Below, piece by piece: positions 24,668-37,400 of a stretch of 64,000 bases of DNA; position 1 is the first letter of the stretch; each line of letters begins with the position of its first letter. The stretch covers positions 124,001-188,000 of the forward strand of contig NZ_JAMXSF010000007.1 of assembly GCF_024124545.1 (NCBI RefSeq). Reading direction: 5' to 3'. The notes beneath the pieces were generated by a model. It saw only the letters and a program-made list of their open reading frames with translations, searched no databases and was not told where the DNA came from. Both the position numbers and the translations under genes were made by a program. The DNA comes from Pseudoalteromonas sp. XMcav2-N. Lineage in GTDB: Bacteria > Pseudomonadota > Gammaproteobacteria > Enterobacterales > Alteromonadaceae.

Positions 24668-25906
24668 ATGGAAAAACATCAAACGCATAATGTGCTAAAG
24701 GCTGATTATGCAGATCCAAAAGTCGATCAACTATTAAAACACACCGTCCGTAACCAACTTGAGTCTTTACTTAAGGCGAAACTTACCACCGCTCAACGTC
24801 AACAAGCGCTAACCCAAAGCTTCGTAAATGCCATGGCATTAACCCTCGGCACCACGGTTGCTACTCATGCTCAGCTGACGGCTGCTTTTGAGGCCATGTA
24901 TGATCAGGCTGTTCAGTCAATGTCTATGGCCGAGTTAAGCGAAGAGCTTTTAACCCGTCAGTATATTTCTCCGACGGGTCTGGTCATGTCGCCATATAAC
25001 TGTCGCCATACAATCAAAGACATATACCGTATTCAGGGCTATGCAAGGGGCATTGACAAAGCAATACGTGGCATGCTGTCTCATAAGGACTCTATTACTA
25101 TTTTGTATCCCGCTTGTGGTCCGTTTGCGCCTTTGCTATTGCCTTTGTTGAGCTACTATAAAGACCAGAACGAGTTTAATCATGAGCAAATTAAAGTGCT
25201 ATTTGTTGATACACATCCTGGCGCTATTGTGACGCTCAGACAGCTCATCAATGATCTGCAGTTGGGTGAGTTTGTTGCAGACATCATTGAAGAAGATGCG
25301 ACTGTTTATGAACCCCAAGAGAGCATCGACTTGCTGGTCCTGGAGGCTATGCAACATGGCTTTACCCGCGAAGGGCAGCTGGCTATTGCAAAGCATCTGG
25401 TTAAATTCCTGACGCTTGACGGATGGATGATACCGCGCTCTGTATCTATCAAGGGCATGATGGTTCATGGTGAAACGGAATTTAATCAGCAGTGGAAAGA
25501 TACGCAGTACTGTCATTCGGACAATCTCAATAACAGCGCCTTGCAGGAGCGAATTGAGCTGGGCGAGCTGATGCGCATTGACAAGTCAGTGCTGTTGAAG
25601 ATGGAAGAGATTGAGCTGGAAGACGACATAAGGGTTGTTGCTGCTAACAGGGTTACTTTGCCGACCGGCTTTGAAGATATGCCGGCCCGTATTTTGGCGG
25701 TATACGCACAGATAAATACGTTTGATGATGAAGGCTTAGACCAATACGATTCGGGGATTACCCACCCCAGGCCTGACATGAATTTCTATGTTGATGCGCA
25801 ACCTAAAGAGCTGGAACATACACATTTTGTTGCCAACAGCGGGGATACTGTACAGTTTTATTATCAACTCAGTGGTATGCCTGGGTTTGTACCTGTGAAA
25901 GTATAG
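24668..25906 (+). CDS. Class I SAM-dependent methyltransferase (PRMT-like)
   Basis: A 412-residue protein with a Rossmann-type SAM-binding core from about residue 140: motif I ITILYPACGPFAPLLLPLL, the acidic end of strand 2 in VLFVDTHPGAI, and a motif IV-like IDLLVLEAMQHGFTREG. A beta-rich C-terminal third follows, and there is a helical N-terminal region of ~135 residues. This layout (Rossmann fold, then beta-barrel-like domain, with a Glu-rich motif LLVLEAMQHG) recalls protein-arginine methyltransferases, but identity is not certain. The gene is followed after nine bases by a formyltransferase, so the two probably work on one substrate. Confidence 0.72.
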   Translation: MEKHQTHNVLKADYADPKVDQLLKHTVRNQLESLLKAKLTTAQRQQALTQSFVNAMALTLGTTVATHAQLTAAFEAMYDQAVQSMSMAELSEELLTRQYISPTGLVMSPYNCRHTIKDIYRIQGYARGIDKAIRGMLSHKDSITILYPACGPFAPLLLPLLSYYKDQNEFNHEQIKVLFVDTHPGAIVTLRQLINDLQLGEFVADIIEEDATVYEPQESIDLLVLEAMQHGFTREGQLAIAKHLVKFLTLDGWMIPRSVSIKGMMVHGETEFNQQWKDTQYCHSDNLNNSALQERIELGELMRIDKSVLLKMEEIELEDDIRVVAANRVTLPTGFEDMPARILAVYAQINTFDDEGLDQYDSGITHPRPDMNFYVDAQPKELEHTHFVANSGDTVQFYYQLSGMPGFVPVKV

Positions 25907-25915
25907 GAGGTCAGC

Positions 25916-26887
25916 ATGGAACCTAAATATGCTTTGTTTAGCGGCAGTTGCTTGTGTCTGGCTGCGGTACAGTATTTATTGCAAAGAGGCCAGTTAAGTT
26001 GCGTGGTTTTGATTGAAGCCGAGCCAAACCCTGACCTTGTTCAGTTGCAGCAATTTTTGCATCATCACCAGATCCCTATGTTGCAATATAATACCGCATC
26101 AGACGAAGACTTGATTGCCGGTCTCGACAGGCTGGGCGCGAACAGTGGTTTGGCTTATCTGTTTAAACACAAAATACGCGCCAGACTAATCGACTATTTT
26201 GCTGGTCGTTTGTTTAACATTCACCCGAGTGCTTTACCGGATTACCGCGGGCCAATGCCTGTATTCTGGCAGCTTAAAAATGGTGCAGAGACTATCAGGG
26301 TAACGTTACACAAAGTGGCCGAAAAGCTAGATACCGGAGAGATTGGCACACACATCGATTTGCCCGTGCATCCGTTTGATACCTCTCAGTGTTTTCATCA
26401 AAAGATAGCCCAGATGGTGCCCGCACTGCTGGAGCAGTTTACTCAACAACAAGCCGCAGGCACGCTTACCTGGCATGCTCAGCAAGAGTTCATAGAAGTA
26501 AACGGGAAGCAGTATGAACCCCGTTATGCCTCCCATGTAAATATTGAAGACTTAACGATTGACTGGCAACGCCACACAGGAAGCGAAATTGTTAATCTGG
26601 CGCGCGCTGGTAATGCCGAACTCGGTGGTGCCCGCTTTAAGTTTCGTGAAGGACTACTCCAGCTTATGCAAGCCAGCACTATGGATTGCCAATTGACTGG
26701 TATTAAGCCTGGCACAGTGTTGGAACTCGACAGAGCTAAAGGGTTACTGGTGAAAACCATAGATGGCGCCATTCGTCTGGACGCAGTGTTAACTGAGCAG
26801 GGGGTGTTCGACGGGTACCGCTTTGCAATTTTATTCGGGCTTGAACCGGGATTAGAGGTTGCAGCCTCACAACAAAGCCGGATGTAA
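25916..26887 (+). CDS. Formyltransferase (Fmt-like, 10-formyl-THF dependent)
   Basis: A 323-residue formyltransferase. The catalytic residues are present: Asn101 and His103 in FNIHPSALPDYRGPMPVFW, and Asp139 in EKLDTGEIG. A C-terminal Fmt-type domain follows (about 205-310; IVNLARAGNAELGGARFKF). Relatives formylate Met-tRNA, amino-arabinose (ArnA) or dTDP-amino sugars. A stand-alone copy in an operon with a methyltransferase points to tailoring of a metabolite, sugar or peptide rather than translation. AGGAGG lies seven bases before the ATG, the strongest ribosome site in this stretch. No essential residue is missing. Confidence 0.85.
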   Translation: MEPKYALFSGSCLCLAAVQYLLQRGQLSCVVLIEAEPNPDLVQLQQFLHHHQIPMLQYNTASDEDLIAGLDRLGANSGLAYLFKHKIRARLIDYFAGRLFNIHPSALPDYRGPMPVFWQLKNGAETIRVTLHKVAEKLDTGEIGTHIDLPVHPFDTSQCFHQKIAQMVPALLEQFTQQQAAGTLTWHAQQEFIEVNGKQYEPRYASHVNIEDLTIDWQRHTGSEIVNLARAGNAELGGARFKFREGLLQLMQASTMDCQLTGIKPGTVLELDRAKGLLVKTIDGAIRLDAVLTEQGVFDGYRFAILFGLEPGLEVAASQQSRM

Positions 26888-27060
26888 CGGCAAAAATATA
26901 GGTGGTTTGGTTGAGGTATATCAATTGCAAACCGATACCTTTGTACTAAATTTTACAATGGTAGCTTAGTTGAGAAGGACTCGTGAGTGGCCTGGCCGAT
27001 GTACTTATCATCCTGCATTTCTAACTATGCTCTGAACTTAAACTCAGAAGCGAGATAGAT

Positions 27061-27534
27061 ATGAACATAAAGATCAATCTAACGAACCGCTATGGCTATG
27101 ATTTAGCGCTCTATCCTTATGATGGAGGCGCCAACCTCAGTGGTGAAGGACAGCGTATTGCGAAGTTAGAGGGAACGGGCGAATTAGTCGTTGCGCAAGG
27201 AGAGAGCAGTATCCTTGAAGTCCCTGGGATGGGCAGCTTGTTAGTACAGTTTTTAGGAGAGCAAAAGCTTGAAGACTGTCACGAGCGATTTTGCGATAGC
27301 CCCAGTGAGTTCGATCAATACGAGATGATGGCACTACTGCGCTATAAAACCACAGAGCTGTACTGGCGTTTTCCAAAAGAAGATTCCGATGCAGCTTTGG
27401 ATATCAGTATTAACGATATCGGCACTGTTTGTCTTGATAAAGTTTTGAGCGGAGAAGCACGCAGGGTGCAGTTGCCTGAATTCTTCATTCCACCCGTGTT
27501 TACAGCACATTTGCCTGAAGGAAACCCTGACTAA
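27061..27534 (+). CDS. Hypothetical protein, 157 aa
   Basis: A 157-residue soluble acidic protein that I do not recognise. There is no signal peptide, membrane helix or clear motif. It looks beta-rich (MNIKINLTNRYGYDLALYPY, then LVVAQGESSILEVPGMGSLL) with two Cys (EDCHERFCDS) and a closing segment ISINDIGTVCLDK. The 173-bp gap before it holds no other gene. It precedes a collar-domain protein and the giant adhesin on the same strand and may be related to them, since collar-like proteins often travel with small partner genes. The ribosome site (GCGAGATAGAT before ATG) is weak. Confidence 0.65.
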   Translation: MNIKINLTNRYGYDLALYPYDGGANLSGEGQRIAKLEGTGELVVAQGESSILEVPGMGSLLVQFLGEQKLEDCHERFCDSPSEFDQYEMMALLRYKTTELYWRFPKEDSDAALDISINDIGTVCLDKVLSGEARRVQLPEFFIPPVFTAHLPEGNPD

Positions 27535-27700
27535 CCTTGAGCATAGACAGCTCTACAACAGCTTGATGCCGTCTCGGCAGCGTAACAAATAAAGTAGTAG
27601 GTGCGAGTAATTCGCAACATGTTGATAAATCTCTTTGTGAGGTGAGTAGTACTGAGCATTTATCGTTAAAGGGTATGTTTACAATTAAAGAGGAATTCAT

Positions 27701-28315
27701 ATGTCTACTGACCCGTATATTGGCTCAATGGGTACCTTCGGCGGTGCTTTTACAATCAGAAATTTCGCAATGTGTTTAGGTCAGACTATGGCCATTTCAC
27801 AAAACCAGGCCTTATTTGCTTTGATAGGGACTATTTATGGTGGTGACGCACGTACTACATACGCGTTGCCAGACCTGCGTGGCCGCAGCCCTGTGGGCTC
27901 AGGTGTACGTCCAGGTGGTATGGACTACCGTCAGGGTGAAAGACAAGGTACTGAGCTGGTAGGTATTGAGATCATTCATATGCCTGCGCACTCACATACT
28001 GCCATTTTTACACCTCTTGGGGGGGCAAATCCGGTATCAGGTACCATGCAGGTCGCAACTAATGCCGCAAATACAACAACGCCAGACAGCGATTCGTATA
28101 TTGCACAAAGTTCGAATGCTGCTTTCTTTAAGCCTACTTTCGGGCAAGCCACTTTGACAGATATTAAAGGGCTTACTGTATCTGGTGGTGGGTCGGCAGG
28201 TGGGACTGTTACTGTGACTAACACAGGCGGATCAGCGCCACTTAATATTTTGAATCCGGTATTACCGGTTAATTGGTTAATTGCTACCGAAGGGGTTTTT
28301 CCACCGCGTAACTAG
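27701..28315 (+). CDS. Phage tail collar-domain protein (microcystin-dependent-protein type)
   Basis: A 204-residue protein of the MDP/tail-collar family. The N-terminal collar domain has the family pattern IGSMGTFGGAF, then FAMCLGQTMAISQNQALFAL, IGTIYGGDARTTYALPDLRG and R-S-P-V-G. A His-containing segment EIIHMPAHSH follows, then a Gly/Thr/Ser-rich beta region and a conserved end (NPVLPVNWLIATEGVFPPRN). In phages these domains form tail fibres; chromosomal copies without other phage genes are of unknown function and are often beside large surface proteins, as here. GAGGA lies before the ATG. There is no other phage gene in the window. Confidence 0.85.
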   Translation: MSTDPYIGSMGTFGGAFTIRNFAMCLGQTMAISQNQALFALIGTIYGGDARTTYALPDLRGRSPVGSGVRPGGMDYRQGERQGTELVGIEIIHMPAHSHTAIFTPLGGANPVSGTMQVATNAANTTTPDSDSYIAQSSNAAFFKPTFGQATLTDIKGLTVSGGGSAGGTVTVTNTGGSAPLNILNPVLPVNWLIATEGVFPPRN

Positions 28316-28326
28316 TCAAAAAAAAC

Positions 28327-28358
28327 AAAGGGTTAGCATTGTTTGGTGCTAACTCTTT
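28327..28358 (+). terminator. Terminator between collar gene and giant adhesin gene
   Basis: AAAGGGTTAGCA (28327-28338) and TGCTAACTCTTT (28347-28358) form a 12-bp stem with one G-T wobble and an 8-nt loop. A competing pairing exists between TAGTCAAA (28313-28320) and TTTGACTA (28356-28363). It lies 11 bp after the collar gene, so the adhesin gene has its own promoter. Confidence 0.7.
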
Positions 28359-28443
28359 GACTATTATAGTCGTACATTTTTAGTTGATTAAAACAAAAAG
28401 ACGATGTCATCAAAAATGGGATAGATAACGTCAGGAGAGAAGA

Positions 28444-31400
28444 ATGAGATTAAGTCAGGTTGCTAAAGCGGTTACATCAGCAGGGGTGTCGGCAGCATTG
28501 CTCTCTAGTGAGGTATGGGCAGCACAACAGACGATCAACTATTCCAATGGGTCAGGCTCCAGTTTTAGTGAGGTGGAGACTGGTGTTACAGGGAGTATGC
28601 CCTCGGTTACCCTGACCAATGCGGGTGCTGTATCTTTGGTGTTAGATGCGGGCACTAGCTCAGATAGCCCTGCGTATACAGGCCTGAATGATCTCGGGTT
28701 TGTGGCTGGTGTTGTTTATTCAAATACCATGATTAATGAGTTCAACGATCGTGGCTTCCGCTTTTATGAAAAATCCAGCACTAACTTCAGTTTCGACGAA
28801 ATTACCTTTATGCAGGGGTCGGCCAGAGACTCAGATAAAACCTATCAACTTGTGTTGACTGGGTTTTCGGGTGGTACGCAGACCGTGACAGAAACTGTCA
28901 CCCTGCCAAAAGGAGGTGAAGCAAACTCCGGGTTACAGGATCTGTTTACCCTGGCCCGCGGTACAGATTTTACAGATGCTGCATGGCAGGACGTTGATAC
29001 TGTGACTATGGCGTTTACCCGAAGTCCAGGGTCTGACTCTCGTTATCTTATCAGAAGTATCAAGATTGATGACGCCGCAGTCTCTGACTCAACCGCGCCT
29101 ACTTTTGTCAGTGCGAGCTCAACACCTACTGACGATGCAACTAATGTTTCTGTGAGCAACAATATTGAGATTGCCTTTGATGAGAATATTGCGCTGAGTA
29201 GCGGTAATATCACCATTCGCAATGTCACCGACAGCACTGATTTTGAAGTATTTGACGTTGCAAGCGAAAGCGATGGTACAACGACCTCACCAGGTGCCGG
29301 GCGTGTCAGTATCACCAACGACAAAGTTTATTTAAATCCAACCAGTGATCTGACAGGTAATCGCACATACGCTATCCGCATTGATGCAACGGCAGTGCAG
29401 GATTCGGCAGGAAATTCGTTCCTAGGGATCAGTGACGACACCACATTTAATTTCAGTACACCTAATACAGCGCCTGAGGTTGATTTGAACTCGGGAACCG
29501 GTGGCAATGACAACACAGCCAGTTTTTCGGAGGGCAGTGGCGCGGTCAATATCGCCAGCAGCGCGTCAGTAACCGAAGCGGACAGTGATACACTAAAAAC
29601 CATAACAATTACACTGACCAATGATCAGGATGGTGCATCCGAAGGTCTGAATGTGAGTGCCTCTGCGCAAAACGCGCTAACAGGCGTATCCGGGGCATCG
29701 GACATTACACTTCAAGATACGATTTCTATCACGGGGGCCACCGCAACGGCCGCTGAAGTTGCTACGTTTTTACAGGCGATCACATACAACAACACCTCCA
29801 GCACGCCAAATGAAACTGCGCGTTCGGTAACCGTAGTGATTAATGATGGGTCGACCAACAGTACAACGCGCACTGCTACTATCAGTGTGACAGATGTCAC
29901 TGCTGCCAGCTCAAGCGCCGCTGGGTTTGACACAAGCAGCGGCACCAACCTCTCGCCAGCCATAACTTTTGCCGGAGGGGACGAAACCCTGACAATCGCT
30001 AATGCCAGCCATACCACTGGTTCCACGGCAAGCGGTGGAACCGGTACCGATGTTCTCTCGGTGCCAACCAGCACAAACCTGGCCAATTTAACGTCTCTGA
30101 GTGGCTTTGAAACACTCACACCAGATAGCGGGGCGTCTATAACGCTGACCGAATCTCAGCATGAGTCATTTACCACCATTAATGGTGCGGGGACCAACCA
30201 ATTTACACTCAGCAGTGCCGATGGGGATGCGACGATTTCTGGTGATGCTGACATTGAAACCTACGTGCTGGGTGCTGGGTTTACCTTTACATTGGGTGGT
30301 GCTGCACAAAATGTGACGGGCAGCAGCTCGGCTGACACCCTTGTAACAGGCTCTGTAACCGCAACAGGCACTTTAGCTGGTAGCGGCGGTACCGATATAC
30401 TGCAATTGAGTAACGGGGCCAGCATTGCCGGTGCTACCGTAAGCGGCTTTGAAACCCTGACGGTGGATGCGAATGCATCGGTAACAATGACTGAGGCACA
30501 ACATGATGCCTTTAGCACGATTAATGGCAGTGCGACGGAAAGTATAACTATCTCTGCAGCAACCGACGGTTTAACAGCTGCAAGCGCCATCGAAACTTAT
30601 GTTTTAGGCGCGGCAAACAGCATTACGCTTAGCACAGCTGGTCAGAGTGTGACGGGAAGCAGTGGTAACGACACCATAAACATAGCTGCTTTAACCGCAA
30701 CCGGAACACTCAATGCCGCAGGTGGTACAGACACGCTTTCGATGAGTTCGGGCGCCAGTATAGCTGGTGCAACCGTGTCTAACTTTGAAAACCTGACACT
30801 GGCCAGTGGGGCAAGTGTGTCGATGACGGCCTCCCAGCCAGCATTGTTTGGTGGCACAATCACGGCCGCAGGCACCGAGACTATCAACATTTCGGGTGAT
30901 GGTAACTTTACCACGCTGTCGAATGTGGAAAGCTTCTCGGTTGGAGATTCATCCACCAACAGCAGAACGGTCACCGTTGCAGCTGCAGGTACTTCAGTAA
31001 CCGCTTCTTCATCCACAGACGCGGTTACTTTTGATATCGGCACCTTGAGTTACACTGGTACACTCACGGGGGATGGCACAACGGCAGATACTTTGTCTAT
31101 GTCTTCAGGGGCAAATATCTCCGGCGGTACGCTTTCGAATATCGTTAATCTGACTCTGGCCAGTGGTGCATCAGTGACCATGACCCCGGCGCAAAATGCA
31201 GCATTTACCGGCACCGTGACAGCTGCAGGCTCAGAGACCATCACCATCAGTGGTGACGGAGATTTTACAACGCTGACAGGCATAGAGACCTATTCTGTAA
31301 ATGACGACAGCACCAATACGCGGACAATTACGGTCACCAATGCGTCGGCCACCATAGATGCAACCGTGTCAAATGATGCAATCACATTCGACATAGCGGG

Positions 31401-34400
31401 CAGTGCGTTCAATGGCTCGTTGGTCGGCGACCCGACTACCGGTGATACAGTGAGTGCCTCAGATGGTGCAGATGTCAGTAGTGGTGGCTTTACTAATATT
31501 GGCACCTTGTCACTGGCCAGTGGTGCAACTGTCGCGATTGATGCGGCAAATGTGGCAAATAACTTTACTACGGCGATCACCGGTGCTGCAGGCTCTGAAA
31601 CGCTCAAGCTCATGGACGGGGGCACGTTTAACTTTACTAATACCAGCGTTTCCGAAATCGAAAACCTGGCAATTGGTACCAATAACATCTTTACCATTAC
31701 ACTGACAGATAACTTTGACTCCAATGGTAATTCGGTCACTATCTCTAATGCAGTGGGCTTTGCGCTTAGTAACGCTATCACGCTGAACGCCAGTGCACTG
31801 AGTGGCGATACCATCAATATGACCGCTACGGACTTTGACGGTAACGACACCATTACAGGTGGTAGCGGGACCGACACCATTCGCCCGGGTGGTGGTACAG
31901 ACTCGATGACAGGTAACGCCGGCAACGATAATTTTGTTGGCGACGTATCGGATCTCAATGGCGACACCATTACTGATTTGAGTGTGGGTGACATTATTAC
32001 TATCAATAGTGTCACGGGCCTGACAACCAGCAATGTACGTTTTAATGGTACCAGCACACTTCAGGTTGATACCAATGCAACTGATTTTAGCTCCATTGAA
32101 GTGGCAATTAGCTTGTCAAATGCGCCAGCCAATTCACTAGATTTTACGGTGGCGGATAATGGCGCAAATACCGATATCACCTTTATTACGCCGAATGATG
32201 TTCCTGTATTTAGTAACCTCAATGGTGGGCAAACGTTCATTGAAAACGGCTCCGCTGTGGTGATTGATTCAGATGTTTTGATTGCAGACACTGAGCTGGA
32301 TGCGCTCGACAGCGGTGCAGGTAACTACAACAACGCAACCCTGACTATTGCCCGCAACGGTGGTGCCAGCTCGCAGGATGTTTTTGGTAATAATGGCCTG
32401 CTTGGCACCCTGACTGAAAGCAGTACCTTTACTTACAACTCGACGACGGTCGGTACAGTTACCACTAACTCATCCGGCACATTAGTGTTGACGTTCAACA
32501 CCAGCGCAACATCTGCAATCGTTGATTCTGTGCTGCAAAATATTACTTATCAGAACAGCTCAGAAGCGCCACCGGCATCTGTAACGCTCGATTATACCTT
32601 TAACGATGGCACAGCAAATAGTACGGGTACTAATCAGGCATCTGTTACCATTACTGCGCAAAATGATGATCCAACCGATATTAGCCTGGATACGGCATCA
32701 ATCAATCAGTCAGCGACTGGCGCGGGCGCTAATATAGGTACTTTGAGCACCACAGATCCCGATACCAGCGATAGTCATACTTATTCTATTGTTAGTAGTG
32801 GCGCTAGTGCCAATGGCACTTGTAGTGCTGACACCAACAACGGTAGCTTCCAGATCAATGGGTCTAACCTGGAAACACAAGCTGCCTTGTCGGCTGGAAG
32901 TTACGTTGTTTGTATACAAACGAGCGATTCTACAACAACATTCCAAGAAGCGTTCACGATCACTGTGAATGATGATGTTGCACCTAACGCACCATCGACT
33001 CCTGACCTCGACGCCAGCTCGGACACGGGTTCGTCAGACAGTGACAACAACACCAACGACACCACACCAACCTTCAGTGGCACAGCTGAAAGCGGTTCAA
33101 CAGTTAGACTGTACAGTGACCAGGAAGGCGGTGGTACAACCGTAATAGGAACTGGTACTGCAACAGGTGGCAACTGGCAGATTACTACCAGTGCGCTCAC
33201 TGCTGGTGTAACGCACGCCATCACAGCAAAAGCAACGGATGCAAGCAGCAACGAGAGTACGGCATCCAGTAGTTTAAGTGTCACAATAGATACAACTGCG
33301 CCTTCTGCGCCTGGCACACCTGATCTAGATGCAAGCAGTGATACTGGTACATCTAATACGGACAATATAACCAACGATACTACAGCGACGTTTACCGGTT
33401 CAGGACCCAATGGCGGAGACATCACGCTGATTTCTAGCATTGATGGTACTGTGGGCACGGGCACTGCAACGTTGGGTACCTGGACTATCACAACGTCTGC
33501 TTTATCAGCAGGCACACATACCATGACAGCTCGCTCAACGGATACAGCTGGTAATACTGCCGATGGTTCAGGTCTCTCTGTAACCGTCGACACCAGTGTG
33601 GCTGCTGTTAGCATTACCACGCCTATCGAAGTAGATGGGCTCGTCAATGCGGCTGAAGACAACGACGTGTTGATTGCGGGCTCCGGCGCTGAGTCGGGTA
33701 ACAGTGTGACGGTGACCATCACGGATAACAATTCATCTGTCAGTCGCACCGTGACTGCCGACGGCTCAGGTAACTGGACGCTCAGCGGCAGTGAACTGGA
33801 CGTCAGTGGTCTGAACAATGGGACTCTCACGGTCTCGGCGACTCAAACTGATACCGCGGGCAATACCTCTAGCGCAGCAACGCAAAGTATCACGCTGGAT
33901 AATACAGCTCCTTCTGCGGTCACCATCACTACCCCAATTGAAACCGATGGTATCGTGAATGCGGCGGAAGACAACGATGTGCTGATCGCCGGTTCGGGTG
34001 CCGAGTCGGGCAACAGCGTGACGGTGACCATCACGGATAACAATTCGTCAGTCAGTCGTACGGTGACCGCCGACAGCTCAGGCAACTGGACGCTGAGCGG
34101 CAGTGAGCTGGATGTTAGCGGCCTGAATAATGGCACGCTCACCGTATCAGCAACGCAAGCGGATACCGCAGGTAATACCTCTACGGCTGCGACGCAAACC
34201 ATTACGCTGGACAATGCAGCACCTTCTGCCGTGACCATCACCACGCCGATTGAAACCGATGGCATTGTGAATGCGGCGGAAGATAACGATGTGCTGATTG
34301 CCGGTTCGGGTGCCGAGTCGGGCAATAGTGTGACGGTAACCATCACGGACAACAACAGCTCGGTGAGCCGTACTGTGACAGCAGACAGCTCAGGTAACTG

Positions 34401-37400
34401 GACGCTGAGCGGCAGTGAGCTGGATGTCAGTGGCCTGAACAATGGCACCCTGACGGTGTCGGCCACCCAGGCGGATACGGCGGGCAACACTTCTACCGCA
34501 GCAACGCAAACCATTACCCTGGATAATGCGGCACCTTCGACGCTGACCATCACCACCCCGATTGAAACTGACGGCCTTGTCAATGCGGCGGAAGACAACG
34601 ATGTACTGATCGCTGGTTCAGGCGCCGAGTCGGGCAACAGTGTGACGGTGACCATCACCGACAACAACAGCTCCGTGAGTCGTACTGTGACCGCTGACAG
34701 CTCGGGTAATTGGACGCTGAGCGGCAGTGAACTGGATGTCAGTGGCCTGAACAATGGCACGCTCACCGTATCGGCAACGCAAGCGGATACGGCGGGCAAC
34801 ACTTCTACCGCAGCAACGCAAACCATTACCCTGGATAATGCGGCACCTTCGACGCTGACCATCACCACCCCGATTGAAACCGATGGCATTGTCAATGCCG
34901 CGGAAGATAACGATGTACTGATCGCCGGTTCGGGTGCCGAGTCGGGCAACAGTGTGACGGTGACCATCACGGATAACAATTCATCAGTCAGCCGTACCGT
35001 GACCGCCGACAGCTCAGGTAACTGGACGCTGAGCGGCAGTGAGCTGGATGTCAGTGGCCTGAACAACGGCACCCTGACGGTGTCGGCCACGCAAGCAGAT
35101 ACGGCGGGCAACACCTCCACGACAGCGACCCAGACGATTACGCTGGATAACGCAGCGCCGTCAGCGGTGACCATCACCACCCCGATTGAAACCGATGGCA
35201 TTGTGAATGCCGCGGAAGATAACGATGTACTCATTGCGGGCTCCGGTGCGGAAGCCGGCAACAGTGTGACGGTGACCATCACCGACAACAACAGCTCGGT
35301 GAGTCGTACTGTGACTGCAGACAGCTCAGGCAACTGGACGCTGAGCGGCAGTGAACTGGATGTCAGTGGCCTGAATAATGGCACCCTGACGGTGTCGGCC
35401 ACCCAAGCGGATACGGCGGGTAACACCTCCACGGCTGCGACCCAGACGATTACGCTGGATAACGCAGCGCCGTCAGCAGTGACCATCACCACCCCGATTG
35501 AAACCGATGGCATTGTCAATGCGGCGGAAGATAACGATGTGCTGATCGCTGGTTCGGGTGCCGAGTCGGGCAACAGTGTGACGGTGACCATCACGGATAA
35601 CAATTCGTCAGTCAGTCGTACGGTGACCGCCGACAGCTCAGGCAACTGGACGCTGAGCGGCAGTGAGCTGGATGTTAGCGGCCTGAATAATGGCACGCTC
35701 ACCGTATCGGCAACGCAAGCGGATACCGCAGGTAATACCTCTACGGCTGCGACGCAAACCATTACGCTGGACAATGCAGCACCTTCTGCCGTGACCATCA
35801 CCACGCCGATTGAAACCGATGGCATTGTGAATGCGGCGGAAGATAACGATGTGCTGATTGCCGGTTCGGGTGCCGAGTCGGGCAATAGTGTGACGGTAAC
35901 CATCACGGACAACAACAGCTCGGTGAGCCGTACTGTGACCGCCGACAGCTCGGGTAACTGGACGCTGAGCGGCAGTGAGCTGGATGTCAGTGGCCTGAAC
36001 AATGGCACCCTGACGGTGTCGGCGACGCAAGCGGATACGGCGGGCAACACCTCCACGGCAGCGACGCAAACCATTACCCTGGATAACGCAGCACCGTCAG
36101 CAGTGACCATCACCACCCCGATTGAAACCGATGGCATTGTCAATGCGGCGGAAGATAACGACGTACTGATCGCTGGTTCGGGTGCCGAGTCGGGCAACAG
36201 CGTGACGGTGACCATCACCGACAATAACAGCTCGGTGAGTCGTACTGTGACAGCAGACAGCTCAGGCAACTGGACGCTCAGCGGCAGTGAGCTGGATGTC
36301 AGTGGCCTGAATAATGGCACCCTGACGGTGTCGGCGACGCAGGCGGATACGGCGGGCAACACCTCCACGGCAGCGACGCAAACCATTACCCTGGATAACG
36401 CAGCGCCGTCAGCGGTGACCATCACCACCCCGATTGAAACCGATGGCATTGTCAATGCGGCGGAAGATAACGATGTACTGATCGCAGGTTCAGGTGCGGA
36501 AGCGGGCAATAGCGTGACGGTGACCATCACCGACAATAACAGCTCGGTGAGCCGCACGGTGACCGCCGATAACTCAGGCAACTGGACGCTCAGCGGCAGT
36601 GAGCTGGATGTCAGTGGCCTGAACAATGGCACCCTGACGGTGTCGGCCACCCAGGCGGATACGGCGGGCAACACCTCCACGGCTGCGACCCAGACGATTA
36701 CGCTGGATAACGCAGCGCCGTCAGCAGTGACCATTACCACCCCGATTGAAACCGATGGCATTGTCAATGCCGCGGAAGATAACGATGTACTGATCGCCGG
36801 TTCGGGTGCGGAAGCGGGCAATAGCGTGACGGTAACCATCACCGACAATAACAGCTCGGTGAGTCGTACTGTGACTGCCGATAACTCTGGCAACTGGACG
36901 CTGAGCGGCAGTGAGCTGGATGTCAGTGGCCTGAACAATGGCACCCTGACGGTGTCGGCCACCCAGGCGGATACGGCGGGTAACACCTCCACGGCTGCGA
37001 CCCAGACGATTACGCTGGATAACGCAGCGCCATCTGCGGTCACCATCACTACACCCATTGAAACCGATGGCATTGTCAATGCGGCGGAAGATAACGATGT
37101 ACTGATCGCCGGTTCGGGTGCCGAGTCGGGCAACAGTGTGACGGTAACCATTACGGATAACAATTCATCAGTCAGCCGTACCGTGACCGCCGACAGCTCA
37201 GGCAACTGGACGCTCAGCGGCAGTGAGCTGGATATCAGTGGTCTGAACAATGGCACGCTGACAGTGTCTGCGACGCAAGCGGATACAGCGGGTAACACCT
37301 CCACGGCTGCGACACAAAGCATCACACTCGATAATGTGGCGCCATCTGCGGTCACCATCACTACGCCGATTGAGACTGACGGTATTGTCAATGCCGCGGA

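Noticed and set aside
27701..28315. The tail-collar gene as evidence of a prophage
   Set aside because: No integrase, capsid, terminase, portal or attachment site lies nearby. Chromosomal collar proteins of this kind occur alone.
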